Made by a program: the position numbers and the translations under genes. Shown here in pieces: positions 8,038-18,385 of a stretch of DNA of 64,000 nt. Every line of letters begins with the position of its first letter. The first letter of the stretch is position 1. Below the pieces are notes generated by a model. That model did no database searches. It saw only the letters and a list, made by a program, of their open reading frames with translations, and had not been told where the DNA came from. The stretch comes from Selenomonadales bacterium (GTDB lineage Bacteria > Bacillota > Negativicutes > Sporomusales > UBA7701), in assembly GCA_029975165.1 (NCBI GenBank), contig JARKPR010000088.1:124001-188000 (forward strand). The letters run 5' to 3'.

Positions 8038-8064
8038 ACAATGTTGCACGATTCGCAACATTGT
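8038..8064. promoter_or_regulatory. Perfect inverted repeat, likely activator binding site (UAS)
   Basis: ACAATGTTGC - 7 bases - GCAACATTGT, a perfect 10-bp-arm palindrome. It lies about 63-89 bases upstream of the predicted sigma-54 start, the usual place for an enhancer-binding protein. It is also 47 bases ahead of the activator gene, so it could serve autoregulation. A possible extra half-site AACGTTGC is at about 8091. Confidence 0.75.
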
Positions 8065-8110
8065 CTTAAAATTGTTTTAGAACGTTGCAGTATGTTTCAG
8101 GAGGTATGCC

Positions 8111-9973
<1,863 letters not shown>

Positions 9974-9986
9974 ATCTTTCCACCTC

Positions 9987-10014
9987 TGGACTGATTAGTC
10001 AATTTTGGGTATAA
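9987..10014 (+). promoter_or_regulatory. Candidate promoter of the serine hydrolase gene, inside a dyad
   Basis: TGGACT (9987-9992), 16 bases, TATAAT (10009-10014). The inverted repeat CTGGACTG (9986-9993) / CAGTCCAG (10021-10028) brackets the -10 box. It could be an operator or a 5' stem. Confidence 0.5.
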
Positions 10015-10044
10015 TATAACCAGTCCAGGCAAGAGGTGGTAATC

Positions 10045-10806
10045 TTGTATAAAAAAGTAGCCGTGTTGCTGACCGGATTGATGCTCTTCTCCGCCCTCGC
10101 CGCCGCGAACACCCCGCGGGAAATCACCGCCGACGCCAAGAAATTCGCCGGCACGGTCGGCGTCTACGCCAAGAATCTGCGGACCGGCAAAACGTTTGCC
10201 TACAACCAGGACGCCGTCTTCCCGGCCGCCTCGACCGCCAAGCTGGTCGTCTCCGCGGCCCTCTACAAGTACCTTTACCCCGCCGCCGGCCCCGCCAAAA
10301 AGGCGCTTTACGACCAGAGCGTCGACGACATGATCATCGTCAGCGGCAACGACTCGTACAGCGACATGCTCGCCGAAATCGACGCCGTCCGTCCCGACGC
10401 CCTGCAGAGGGTGGAGAAGGACCTGCGCCTGCGCAAAACCCTCGTCCACAGCAAGGAAGCCTATAAGCGCTACAACTACCACAGCGTCACCACCCCTTAC
10501 GAAATGGCCAAGGTGATGGAAGAAATCTACCGCGGCCGCTACCTCGGCAAACAGAAGTCGGACGAACTCAAGGGCAGGCTGGCCAACACCATCTTCCGCG
10601 ACGAGATTCCCCGCTACATGGAAACGCCGGTGATGCACAAGGTCGGCGCGCTCGACAACCTGCTGTGCGACGTCGGCATCGTCGACGACGGCCGGGACCA
10701 GATCCTCATCAGCGTCTACACCCTGACCGAGCAGCCGGAGGCATATGCGAGCGATTATATCGCCAAGACGGCCGCGAAGGCGTATAATGCTCTCAGGCGA
10801 AAATAG
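10045..10806 (+). CDS. Secreted class A beta-lactamase-fold serine hydrolase
   Basis: A 253-residue exported protein. The TTG start at 10045 is chosen because AGAGGTGG lies 5 bases upstream; an earlier GTG would sit inside that ribosome site. A signal peptide spans about residues 1-21 (KK, hydrophobic core, AAA-N). The serine hydrolase signature STAK (63-66) and the SxN-like SGN (100-102) are present; a KTG-like triad may be represented by HKVG. The fold is beta-lactamase-related (PF13354-like). The divergent motifs mean it may act on peptidoglycan peptides or be a carboxypeptidase-like protein rather than an antibiotic-hydrolysing enzyme. Its own promoter lies just upstream, and it ends in hairpins and repeat copy B. 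Confidence 0.75.
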   Translation: MYKKVAVLLTGLMLFSALAAANTPREITADAKKFAGTVGVYAKNLRTGKTFAYNQDAVFPAASTAKLVVSAALYKYLYPAAGPAKKALYDQSVDDMIIVSGNDSYSDMLAEIDAVRPDALQRVEKDLRLRKTLVHSKEAYKRYNYHSVTTPYEMAKVMEEIYRGRYLGKQKSDELKGRLANTIFRDEIPRYMETPVMHKVGALDNLLCDVGIVDDGRDQILISVYTLTEQPEAYASDYIAKTAAKAYNALRRK

Positions 10807-10826
10807 GGGAAAGAGTTGCAAACACC

Positions 10827-10853
10827 AAAGGCGCTTCCCGCGGGAAACGCTTT
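10827..10853. terminator. Palindromic hairpin left of repeat copy B
   Basis: AAAGGCGCTTCCCG followed by CGGGAAACGCTTT, a near-perfect palindrome 20 bases after the serine hydrolase stop. On the minus strand it ends in CGCCTTTGG, on the plus strand in CGCTTTGCTT. It nearly duplicates the hairpin at 10995-11016. Confidence 0.55.
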
Positions 10854-10868
10854 GCTTGTAGAAAAGGT

Positions 10869-10994
10869 CAGACTGGTGAGAAAGGTCCAGATGCAAGGCG
10901 CACCGGAAGAGCGCGCCGCGCTGCGTACTGCGGGATGTACGCAAGCAAGCGCTCTGAGGAGCAACGCCGCAGATGGGCCTTTATCGCCAGTCTG
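10869..10994. repeat. Dispersed structured repeat, copy B
   Basis: The outer arms, starting CAGACTGG at 10869 and ending CCAGTCTG at 10994, pair over 20 positions with two wobbles and one mismatch. The conserved core has CAGATGCAAGGCGCACCGG, AGAGCGC, the hairpin GCGTAC-TGCGGGAT-GTACGC, GCGCTCT and GAGCAACGCCGCAGATGGG. It sits between two near-identical palindromes and between convergent genes. Compare copies A (3251-3434) and C (18330-18380). Confidence 0.85.
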
Positions 10995-11023
10995 GGCGCT
11001 TCCCGCGGGAAGCGCCTTTTTTT
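10995..11023 (+). terminator. Intrinsic terminator right of repeat copy B
   Basis: Perfect stem GGCGCTTCCCG/CGGGAAGCGCC followed by seven T. This is the effective plus-strand terminator for the serine hydrolase gene. Confidence 0.85.
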
Positions 11024-11047
11024 ACCGCCGATTGTCCACTAAGGCGA

Positions 11048-12186
11048 TCACGATTTCTTATCAATAAGTGCCGGTTTTTTGCTAAGCGTCGCCCCTACCA
11101 ATACGCAAAACCGGTTATAAGGCATTCGTATCTGTTCTCGGACCCAGGGTTCGATATAGGCGGCGACAAGCCATCCCAGGCCAACAACTGCGGCCATCGG
11201 CAATACCGGCATTAGAATATTGTGCACCGACGGCATTTGTTGCCCTGTTTTACTTATCATTGCCACCATCATATTCTCATGGACGAGGTACAAAGGATAG
11301 CTGATAAAGCCGAAAAACAGCAGCGCCGGATAGGCTAACAGCGCCTGGACGCGAGCATTTGTGACCGCCAGCGTGAATAAGGCGGCAACGGCAACATTAG
11401 AAAGCGTCGTCAACTGCCGGTCGTAAGGCAAGGGAGTCCAGCCGGCTTCCGCCAATGCCGCGGACAATGCAATCATCATGGCGATTATAAGCGTTGTCTT
11501 TCTCTGCTCACGGAAGTATTTGTAATAAAGGGCCCCGGCTGCGAACCACCCAAAGTAGCGGGCGCCGGATTAACTGACAACTCCCTTTAGCAGCCGTATG
11601 TCGGCGGCAGGGGCAATCATCCCGAAAGCCAAGACGACCGTTGCCAATAAAAAAAGCCCGATTAAAGCTGCAACGGCTTTCCGCCAGCCGGCGGCAAAAT
11701 ACATTATCCCGAAAATAACGTAAAACTTAACTTCCACAAATAATGACCAAAATGTTGACTCCAGGCTTTTCACATCAACGCCGAGCAGTTTCGCCCACAC
11801 GCCCGGACCAAGAAAGGTTATCCCCGGAATAAGTCCTTCAAGAATCCCGGTCCGAGAAACCTGTCGGGAAACAGCGGAACAGTCAGATAAATTATCAGCG
11901 AGCACATCAGCATCGCGGGGAACAGGCGCAACCACCTGCGGCAAATAAACTCCTGAAAATTACGGCACTTCTCCAGGGTCATAAAAATTACAAAGCCCGA
12001 AATCATGAAGAACAGCTGCACTCCTACCCACCCGTAGGAAATCACTCCGGCGAACGTATCTCCATACGGATACCGGCCAAACTGATACGGATTTCCATAC
12101 GCATGAAAAAAGACGACTAGTATGATAGCTACGCCCCTCAAGCCGTCTAAAAACGAAATTCTCCGTTTGTCAGCAATGCTATGCAT
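11048..12186 (-). pseudogene. Acyltransferase 3 family membrane protein, disrupted
   Basis: The reading begins at ATG 12186 (MHSIADKRRISFLDGLRG, after GGAGG) and shows the acyltransferase-3 hallmarks: FLDGLRGVAIILVVFFHAYG, WVGVQLFFMISGFVIF, and later FWSLFVEVKFYV and FGFISYPLYLVHE. Reading shifts frame near 11820-11860: one frame stops after LKDLFRG while the next continues LEGLIPGITFLGPG. A second lesion is an in-frame TAA at 11570-11572, after which the same frame resumes (SGARYFGWFAAGALYY) and runs to 11048. Two lesions make a functional full-length protein unlikely, although assembly errors cannot be excluded. Base use is visibly more A+T-rich than in neighbours, suggesting transfer. Intact relatives O-acylate surface glycans. 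Confidence 0.75.
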
Positions 12187-12369
12187 TACCCGATTACCTC
12201 CAACGATGAACGCCACCCCCGAAAGCCCGGCCCTCGCTGTATGGCATACAATCGGGAGAGCGCGCTCACGCTGCGTTATGCAGATAATTTTACCACGATT
12301 ATATCTATTTTACAATTTATTACACAAAGCGCGGGCCCTGTCGAAAACCGTCGTAACCGAACGCACAGA

Positions 12370-12403
12370 AAAGGGCGCTTCCTGCCTGCAGGAAGCGCCC
12401 TTT
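12370..12403 (-). terminator. Terminator after comEB
   Basis: Perfect 15-bp stem AAAGGGCGCTTCCTG/CAGGAAGCGCCCTTT with a 4-base loop, starting 8 bases past the comEB stop. The stem resembles those around repeat copy B (shared GGCGCTTCC). The rest of 12187-12369 holds no gene. Confidence 0.8.
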
Positions 12404-12410
12404 CGGAAGA

Positions 12411-12860
12411 CTATTTTCCGTCGAAGCATACGCATTCGATATCCGTGCCGGTCAAGAGCTCGGTCGCCAGCTCGTCCGGGTAGGGGGCGAGGTAAACGAT
12501 GCGCTTGATGCCGGCGTTGATGATCATTTTCGTGCAGACGGAGCACGGCTGGTGGGTGCAGTAGAGGGTCGCCCCCGCGATGGCCACGCCGTGGAGGGCG
12601 GCCTGGACGATGGCGTTCTGCTCGGCATGGGTGCCGCGGCACAGCTCGTGCCGCTCGCCGGACGGTATGGCCTTCTCCATGCGCAGGCACCCCGCCTGGC
12701 CGCAGTGGGGCAGGCCCTGCGGCGCGCCGTTGTAGCCGCTCGTCAGCAGGCGCTTGCCCTTGACGATCACCGCTCCCACCTGGCGACGCAGGCAGGTCGA
12801 GCGGGTGGCCACCACCTTGGTTATATCCATGAAATACTGGTCCCATGTCGGCCGTTCCAT
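12411..12860 (-). CDS. comEB: dCMP deaminase family protein (ComEB-like)
   Basis: A 149-residue zinc-dependent deaminase converting dCMP to dUMP for thymidylate synthesis. The zinc site is visible as HAE (78-80) and PCSVC (105-109). The additional Cys/His-rich segment around 53-78 (HCGQAGC, HELC) is usual for this family. Length matches ComEB/Dcd proteins. The start ATG follows GGGGGTACC. The sirtuin gene ends about 20 bases upstream, so the two may be co-transcribed. A strong terminator follows. Confidence 0.9.
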   Translation of the reverse strand: MERPTWDQYFMDITKVVATRSTCLRRQVGAVIVKGKRLLTSGYNGAPQGLPHCGQAGCLRMEKAIPSGERHELCRGTHAEQNAIVQAALHGVAIAGATLYCTHQPCSVCTKMIINAGIKRIVYLAPYPDELATELLTGTDIECVCFDGK

Positions 12861-12883
12861 CGAGGTACCCCCTGTCCAAATCC

Positions 12884-13690
12884 TTAAGCCTTATCTTCCA
12901 CGCCTGGCGGAAAAATCCTCTCCCGCACCGCCGTCAGCACGCCGGCGGCCTTGTCGCGGAACACCCACGCCGCCCGGCCGTCGAGCGAGGTGGCCTCCTG
13001 GTTGATGATCGCCAGCCGCGCCCCGCCCGCCAGGGCGAACTCGGGGCAGAGGTTGGCCGGCCCCACGGCCAGCGACGAGCCGACGACCACGAAGAGATCG
13101 GCCGCCTTGCTGGCGTTGACCGCCTCGTCCCAGGCCGCCGGGGGCAGCGCTTCGCCGAACAGCACGACATCCGGCCTGAGGCTGCCGCCGCAGGCGGGAC
13201 AAGCGCATTCCCGGCCGGGGAGGTACCGTCCGGCCTGGTAAGCTTCCTCCCAGCCCGGCGCCGCGGGCAGCAGGCGCCGGCTGTCGTAGGCGGCGCCGCA
13301 CCGCAGGCAGCTTACCGTCCGCAGCGTGCCGTGCAGCTCGGTCGCCTCGCTGCCGGCCCGCTGATGGAGGCCGTCGACATTCTGGGTTATCAGCCGCCTG
13401 ACGAGGCCGGCGTCCGCCAGCGCGGCCAGCGCTTCGTGCCCGGCATTGGGCGCCGCCGCCCACAGGCGGGCGATCCGCCACTGGTAGAAAAAATAGAATT
13501 CAGCCGGGATGCGCTGCAGGGCGTCCAGCGTGGCCAGGCTCTCCGGCCGCCGTTTCCACAGGCCCCGGGCCGAGCGGAAGTCGGGCAGCCCCGATTCGGT
13601 GCTCATCCCCGCGCCGGTGAAGACCACCGGACATCCGGCGTTTTGCCAGGCGGCCGCAAAATCGTCGACCAGTTCTATCCGCTCCCTCAT
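12884..13690 (-). CDS. NAD-dependent protein deacylase, Sir2 family
   Basis: A 268-residue sirtuin. The ATG at 13690 is chosen because GGAGGGGAC precedes it; the upstream in-frame extension is low-complexity. NAD-binding motifs are [15 protein letters not shown] (26-40) and TQNVD (102-106). The catalytic His is in ELHG (120). The structural zinc is held by Cys128, Cys131, Cys164 and Cys167 (CLRC and CPAC). The insertion between the zinc pairs (about 135-160) is somewhat long. It removes acetyl or related acyl groups from lysines in the cytosol. The acyl preference cannot be called. Confidence 0.9.
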   Translation of the reverse strand: MRERIELVDDFAAAWQNAGCPVVFTGAGMSTESGLPDFRSARGLWKRRPESLATLDALQRIPAEFYFFYQWRIARLWAAAPNAGHEALAALADAGLVRRLITQNVDGLHQRAGSEATELHGTLRTVSCLRCGAAYDSRRLLPAAPGWEEAYQAGRYLPGRECACPACGGSLRPDVVLFGEALPPAAWDEAVNASKAADLFVVVGSSLAVGPANLCPEFALAGGARLAIINQEATSLDGRAAWVFRDKAAGVLTAVRERIFPPGVEDKA

Positions 13691-13761
13691 TTTGTCCCCT
13701 CCGCCCATAACCGATACTGTAAATATTATGCCGCCCGGCCGCCGACCCCTGCCCGGCGCCG

Positions 13762-13794
13762 AAAAAAACAAAGCGCCGGGCATCGGCCCGGCGC
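13762..13794 (-). terminator. Terminator after the YhcH gene
   Basis: Stem GCGCCGGG/CCCGGCGC with a 6-base loop, followed on the minus strand by TTTGTTTTTTT, 10 bases after the YhcH stop. Confidence 0.8.
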
Positions 13795-13803
13795 AAGTCG
13801 CCG

Positions 13804-14277
13804 CTATTTCAGTCGGTCGGCCCTGACCTTCACGACCACCTTCCGCACCGGGGAAGGGTCGCCGGCCGCACAGCCGGGGCGGTGGACATCCCAGGGGAAA
13901 AAGACGGCGTACATGCCGGCCGCGAGCGTGAAATCGGTTTCGTCGGGCACGGCCTGATAGAAAATGACATCCTTTTCCGCCAGCCTGTCTTCCACGACCG
14001 CCAGGCCGGGCGCCAAGTCGCCGTAGCCGACGGTCTCCGTACCGCTGATCACGTACTGGATGTCGACGTATTTGACGTGGGCTTCGGGTTTCTTGCTCTC
14101 TTTCCGGTCGGTGGTATACTCGGACAGCGACGCGTAGCTGTCGCTGCCGGCGATTTCGTACTTGCCCGGCGCCATGGCCGTGAAATCGGTCTTCGCCAGA
14201 TATTCCAGCCCCGTCTGCAGGGCCGGGGCGAACAAGCCCCTTTCCTGCTGCAGATTCTTGATATGCCCGAGAATCAT
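13804..14277 (-). CDS. YhcH/YjgK/YiaL (DUF386) family cupin
   Basis: A 157-residue single-domain beta-barrel protein. The ATG at 14277 follows GGGAGGGGAGCGC; an upstream start would lie in that site. Family hallmarks are KPEAHVKYVDIQYVISG in the middle and FFPWDVHRPGC near the C-terminus, with His and Asp/Glu residues placed to bind a metal. Relatives are implicated in sialic acid or sugar-acid catabolism, possibly as anomerases. No partner sugar genes are adjacent here. It appears to be a single-gene unit with its own terminator. Confidence 0.85.
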   Translation of the reverse strand: MILGHIKNLQQERGLFAPALQTGLEYLAKTDFTAMAPGKYEIAGSDSYASLSEYTTDRKESKKPEAHVKYVDIQYVISGTETVGYGDLAPGLAVVEDRLAEKDVIFYQAVPDETDFTLAAGMYAVFFPWDVHRPGCAAGDPSPVRKVVVKVRADRLK

Positions 14278-14393
14278 GCGCTCCCCTCCCAAATCGTTTT
14301 CCTGCCTAAATTATACATCAACCAAGACGGTGGATAAACACGCCTGCCCACACTTTCCCATCATATGGAATAATTATCCTATGCCGCATAAGG

Positions 14394-14460
14394 GCAAAAA
14401 AATCTCCCCGTGGGGGTCCGTCTGACTTCATGGATGAGCAAAAAAATCTCCCCGCGGGGG
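14394..14460. repeat. Two tandem copies of a 23-base A-tract/G-C palindrome motif
   Basis: GCAAAAAAATCTCCCCG(T/C)GGGGG occurs at 14394-14416 and 14438-14460, 44 bases apart, differing at one position. On the minus strand each reads as a short C/G dyad followed by seven T. The stems are too short for a confident terminator. They lie immediately upstream of the aminotransferase promoter. Confidence 0.6.
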
Positions 14461-14461
14461 G

Positions 14462-14490
14462 TTGCGCCGCCGGGCAATTTGAGCTATAAT
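14462..14490 (+). promoter_or_regulatory. Sigma-A promoter of the aminotransferase gene
   Basis: TTGCGC (14462-14467), 17 bases, TATAAT (14485-14490), about 50 bases ahead of the start codon. Confidence 0.7.
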
Positions 14491-14538
14491 GTCTTTCTGT
14501 AAAGTCCAATTGTATTTGCTTAGAGGATGGTGCCAATC

Positions 14539-15717
14539 ATGAAACAACTCTCCGCTCTCACCGCCGGCCTGGTCGGCCAGCCGATGCTCGAAATCCTCGA
14601 CATCGCGAACGCTCTCGCCGCCACCGGCCGCACGATCTACCGCTTCGAAGTGGGCGACTCGGATTTCGACGCTTACCCCCATGTCGTCGCGGCGACCAAA
14701 CGGGCCCTCGACGAGGGGAACACGAAGTATGTCGCCGCCAACGGCATCGAGCCCCTCCGCCAGGCCATCCGCGACTACACCTTCGGGAAGGTAGGCTTCA
14801 AGCCCGACCTCAACCAGCTCGTCATCATGCCGGCCAACAGCATTATCGACTTCGTCATCCGCTGCGTCGCCGACCCCGGCGACGAGGTCATAACCGCCGA
14901 CCCCTTTTTCCCCACCTACCAGGCGGTTACGAGCTACACGGGCGTCAAACAGGTGACCGTGCCGATGCGCGAAGGCTTCCGCATCGACGCCGGCGACCTG
15001 GAGGCGCGCATCACCCCCAAGACCCGCCTCATCGTCATCAATACCCCCTGCAACCCCACCGGCGTCGTGATGAGCGAGCAGGAGGTCCGCGACGTGGCCG
15101 CCGTGGCCGCCAAGCACGACATCTACCTGCTGAGCGACGAGATCTACGCCGAGAATATCTACGACGGCCGCCACTTCTCGCCGAGCTTCGCCGACCAGTG
15201 CCGCGAGCGCACCATCATCCTCAGCGGCTTTTCCAAGGGCCACTCCATGTCCGGCTGGCGGCTGGGCTATGCGATCGGCCCGGCGGAGCTCATCGGCAAA
15301 ATGGGGCTGATGTTCAACACCATCTACACCTGCCTGCCGCCGTTCATCCAGCACGCCGGCATCGCCGCCCTCGCCACCGACCGCAGCCTCATGGCAGAGC
15401 GCATGGCCCATTACCGCCGGCTGCGCGACCTGATGGTCAGCCAGCTCAACGAGATCCCCGGCGTCCACTGCGCTCCCCCGTCGGGCGCCATCTACGCCTT
15501 CCCCGACATCTCCGGCACCGGCATGACGAGCGTGGAATTCGCCCGCTTCGTCCTCGAGCAGGCCGGCGTCGCCCTCTCCCCCGGCTCGTTCTTCGGCTCC
15601 CGCGGCGAAGGCTATGTCCGCCTCTGTTACGCCCGCAGCGAGGAAACGATCGCCGCCGCCTGCGCGGGGATGAAAAGAGCGCTGGGCGGGAACAAACGGG
15701 AAGTGAAATTCGCATAA
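14539..15717 (+). CDS. Class I/II PLP-dependent aminotransferase
   Basis: A 392-residue fold-type I aminotransferase. The ATG at 14539 follows AGAGGATGG at a proper distance; an ATG at 14527 overlaps that site. Recognisable are NTPCNPTG (168-175), LLSDEIYAENIY (197-208) with the PLP-contacting Asp200 and Tyr203, and SGFSKGHSMSGWRLGYA with the PLP lysine at 233. The family includes aspartate, alanine and broad-range aminotransferases, and the substrate cannot be read from sequence. It is a single-gene unit between a promoter and a bidirectional terminator. Confidence 0.88.
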   Translation: MKQLSALTAGLVGQPMLEILDIANALAATGRTIYRFEVGDSDFDAYPHVVAATKRALDEGNTKYVAANGIEPLRQAIRDYTFGKVGFKPDLNQLVIMPANSIIDFVIRCVADPGDEVITADPFFPTYQAVTSYTGVKQVTVPMREGFRIDAGDLEARITPKTRLIVINTPCNPTGVVMSEQEVRDVAAVAAKHDIYLLSDEIYAENIYDGRHFSPSFADQCRERTIILSGFSKGHSMSGWRLGYAIGPAELIGKMGLMFNTIYTCLPPFIQHAGIAALATDRSLMAERMAHYRRLRDLMVSQLNEIPGVHCAPPSGAIYAFPDISGTGMTSVEFARFVLEQAGVALSPGSFFGSRGEGYVRLCYARSEETIAAACAGMKRALGGNKREVKFA

Positions 15718-15731
15718 GCGGCGCAAATACT

Positions 15732-15761
15732 GAGGCCCGGGCAGCTGCCCGGGCCTCTTTT
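15732..15761. terminator. Bidirectional terminator between aminotransferase and upp
   Basis: Perfect palindrome with arms GAGGCCCGGGCAG/CTGCCCGGGCCTC followed by TTTT on the plus strand. It lies between convergent genes. Confidence 0.85.
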
Positions 15762-15768
15762 GGTATTT

Positions 15769-16395
15769 CTATTTCGTGCCAAAGATGCGGTCGCCGGCGT
15801 CGCCGAGGCCGGGGACGATGTAGCCGTGGTCGTTGAGGCGCTCGTCGACCGAGGCGGTGTAGATCTCGACGTCGGGATGGCGGGCGTTCACGTGCAGCAC
15901 GCCCTCCGGCGCGGCTACGAGGCACATGAGCTTGATGCTCCGGCCGCCCCTGGCCTTGATCATGTCGATGGCCGCCGCCGCCGAGCCGCCGGTGGCCAGC
16001 ATCGGGTCGATGATGACGATCTCCCGCTCGGCCACGTCGGTGGGCAGCTTGCAGTAGTACTCCACCGGCTTGAGGGTCATCGGGTCGCGGTATACGCCGA
16101 TATGGCCGACCTTGGCCGCGGGGATGAGGCGGATTACGCCGCTCACCATGCCGAGCCCGGCGCGCAGGATGGGCACGACGCCCAGCTTCTTGCCGCACAG
16201 CACCTTGCAGCGGCACTGGGCCACCGGCGTTTCGATGACCGTCTCCTCCAGCGGCAAGTTGCGGGTGATTTCATAGGCCATCAGCATGGCGATTTCTTCG
16301 AGGAGTTCGCGGAACTCCTTCGTCCCGGTCCGGATGTCGCGGATAAGCGACAGCTTGTGCTGAATGAGGGGATGGTCGATGATTCTTACCTGCAT
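15769..16395 (-). CDS. upp: Uracil phosphoribosyltransferase
   Basis: A 208-residue enzyme making UMP from uracil and PRPP (pyrimidine salvage). The PRPP-binding loop [12 protein letters not shown] is at 128-139 and the C-terminal uracil-binding segment [17 protein letters not shown] is intact. Length is exactly that of the family. The start ATG (16393-16395) follows GGGAGAGTG. It lies downstream of glyA as in Bacillus subtilis, where upp precedes the atp operon. Here comEB, wec and accessory genes separate upp from atp. Confidence 0.95.
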   Translation of the reverse strand: MQVRIIDHPLIQHKLSLIRDIRTGTKEFRELLEEIAMLMAYEITRNLPLEETVIETPVAQCRCKVLCGKKLGVVPILRAGLGMVSGVIRLIPAAKVGHIGVYRDPMTLKPVEYYCKLPTDVAEREIVIIDPMLATGGSAAAAIDMIKARGGRSIKLMCLVAAPEGVLHVNARHPDVEIYTASVDERLNDHGYIVPGLGDAGDRIFGTK

Positions 16396-16439
16396 TAGCC
16401 ACACTCTCCCGTCGTTGTATTTACCCCGGTCGGCGCTAG

Positions 16440-17684
16440 CTAGCCCAGGTCGGCGTACAGGGGATACTTCTTCGTCAGCTTGGCGACCATGCCGGTCGCT
16501 TTCGTTTTGGCGAGGGCGTCTTCGGGATTGTTCAGCACCGTGGCGAGAATCTCGCCGATGACGAGCATGGCGTCCTCCTGCATGCCGCGGGAGGTGACCG
16601 CCGGCGTGCCGATACGGATGCCGCTGGTGACGAACGGGCTCTCGGGGTCGAAGGGGATGGCGTTCTTGTTGACCGTCACCCCGATGTCGTCGAGCAGTTT
16701 TTCCGCCACCTTGCCGGTGAGATTCTTGTTCCTGAGGTCGAGCAGCAGCAGGTGGTTGTCCGTTCCGCCCGACACAAGGTTGAAGCCGTCGTTCATCAGT
16801 TTTTCCGCCAGAACGGCGGCGTTTTTGATTATCTGGGCCTGATAGGCCTGGAATTCTTCGCCCATCGCCTCTTTCAAGGCCACCGCCTTGGCGGCGATGA
16901 CATGCATCAGCGGTCCCCCCTGGGTGCCGGGGAAGATCGCCTTGTCGATCGCCTTGGCGTGCTCGGCCTTGCAGAGGATCATGCCGCCCCGCGGGCCGCG
17001 CAGCGTCTTGTGGGTGGTCGTGGTGACGACGTCGGCGTGGGGCACGGGGGAAGGATGCAGGCCGGCGGCCACAAGGCCGGCGATGTGGGCCATGTCGACC
17101 ATGAGCAGCGCCCCAGACTCGCGGGCGATAGCCGCCATCCGTTCGAAATCGATGATCCGCGGATAGGCGCTGGCGCCGGCGACCAGGATCTTCGGCCGGT
17201 GCTCCATGGCCAGCCGCCGCAGCTCGTCGTAATTGATGCGGTGGCTGACGGCGTCGACCCCGTAGGGGACCACCTTGAAATACTTGCCGGAAATATTGAC
17301 CGGGCTGCCGTGGGTAAGATGGCCGCCGTGGGCGAGGTTCATCCCCAGGATGGTATCGCCGGGCTGCAGGAAGGCGAAATAAACCGCCATGTTGGCCTGG
17401 GCGCCGGAGTGCGGCTGGACGTTGGCGTGCTCTGCCGCGAATAATGTCTTGGCCCGCTCGATGGCCAGGTTCTCGGCAATGTCGACGCACTCGCAGCCGC
17501 CGTAGTAACGGTGTCCCGGGTAGCCTTCGGCGTATTTGTTGGTCAGCACCGAGCCCTGCGCCTGCAGCACCGCCTTGGAAACGAAATTCTCCGAGGCGAT
17601 GAGCTCGATCTTGCTTTGCTGGCGCTTGCATTCCAGGTCGATGGCCCGCGCCACCTCCGGGTCAATTCTGGCAAGGATGTTCAT
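16440..17684 (-). CDS. glyA: Serine hydroxymethyltransferase
   Basis: A 414-residue PLP enzyme interconverting serine and glycine with tetrahydrofolate, the main source of one-carbon units. The PLP lysine is K226 in the family motif [14 protein letters not shown]. Other signatures are IELIASENF near 26 and [13 protein letters not shown] at 51-63. The ATG at 17684 lies 6 bases after AGGAGG; a TTG directly before it is less likely. It is in the conserved ywlG-glyA-upp order, on the same strand as its neighbours. Confidence 0.96.
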   Translation of the reverse strand: MNILARIDPEVARAIDLECKRQQSKIELIASENFVSKAVLQAQGSVLTNKYAEGYPGHRYYGGCECVDIAENLAIERAKTLFAAEHANVQPHSGAQANMAVYFAFLQPGDTILGMNLAHGGHLTHGSPVNISGKYFKVVPYGVDAVSHRINYDELRRLAMEHRPKILVAGASAYPRIIDFERMAAIARESGALLMVDMAHIAGLVAAGLHPSPVPHADVVTTTTHKTLRGPRGGMILCKAEHAKAIDKAIFPGTQGGPLMHVIAAKAVALKEAMGEEFQAYQAQIIKNAAVLAEKLMNDGFNLVSGGTDNHLLLLDLRNKNLTGKVAEKLLDDIGVTVNKNAIPFDPESPFVTSGIRIGTPAVTSRGMQEDAMLVIGEILATVLNNPEDALAKTKATGMVAKLTKKYPLYADLG

Positions 17685-17732
17685 CAAGTCCCTCCTAAAT
17701 TTATTATTAGTGCGATGTCAATGTGGACTGCT

Positions 17733-18296
17733 TCACGTACAGGGGGGGAGCTCGTATACCGCCCGCGCGCCGCCGATCAGCCTGGGGCGGGTGCGGGCCG
17801 CTGTCACCGGCGCCTGGCCGACGAACTTCGTCGCCAGCCGGACCGGGACCGCCACCCTTTTCACGTGCATGCCGATCAGCGTCGCCCCGATGTCGAGCGC
17901 GGCATGGGCCTGGATGGTCTCGACAACGGCCGGGGCGGCGAATGCGCGCATCGCCCGGGCCGCCAGCGCTCCGCCGGCCTTGGGCACAGGCACGACGCCG
18001 ACTTCTTCGAGGCCATAGCTCTCCGCCGCCGGCCGCTCGACGACGAGCGCCCGGTTGAGGTGCTCGCAGCACTGGACGGCCAGGTGCACCCCCTGGGCCC
18101 GGCAGCTCGCCAGCAGCGCGTCCAAAATGGCGGCCGCCACCTCCGTCGAGCCGAACGAGCCGATCTTCGCGCCCCGCACCTCGCTCGTGCTGCAGCCGAC
18201 CACCATGATCTGTCCCGGCTTCAGGCCGGCCACGGCCAGCAGCTCGTCGGCCGCCGCCGCCGCCTGCCGCCCGATTTCGGCAAGGTCAGCATCCAT
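17733..18296 (-). CDS. ywlG: UPF0340/TIGR01440 family protein (YwlG-like)
   Basis: A 187-residue protein of unknown function, recognised by the family segments MVVGCSTSEVRGAKIGSFGS (about 31-50) and QCCEHLNRALVVE, and by its place between rpiB and glyA as in B. subtilis ywlF-ywlG-glyA. Several conserved Cys and His residues suggest a small-molecule or metal site, but no reaction is established. No membrane segment or signal peptide is evident. Repeat copy C lies between it and rpiB. Confidence 0.88.
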   Translation of the reverse strand: MDADLAEIGRQAAAAADELLAVAGLKPGQIMVVGCSTSEVRGAKIGSFGSTEVAAAILDALLASCRAQGVHLAVQCCEHLNRALVVERPAAESYGLEEVGVVPVPKAGGALAARAMRAFAAPAVVETIQAHAALDIGATLIGMHVKRVAVPVRLATKFVGQAPVTAARTRPRLIGGARAVYELPPCT

Positions 18297-18329
18297 TATT
18301 CGCTACGCCTCCCAAAAACGATTAACGTT

Positions 18330-18380
18330 GCGATTGTGGATAAAGAGCAACGCCGCAGATGGGCCCTTAGCCGCAATCGC
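18330..18380. repeat. Dispersed structured repeat, copy C (internally deleted)
   Basis: Arms GCGATTGTGGATAA (from 18330) and TTAGCCGCAATCGC (to 18380) pair, and between them only the right-hand family block GAGCAACGCCGCAGATGGG remains. The left half of the core found in copies A and B is missing. It begins 5 bases after the rpiB stop on that strand. Confidence 0.75.
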
Positions 18381-18385
18381 CTCCG

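Noticed and set aside
14394-14460. Confident twin terminators for a minus-strand gene
   Set aside because: The C/G dyads leave almost no hairpin loop and no minus-strand gene ends there.
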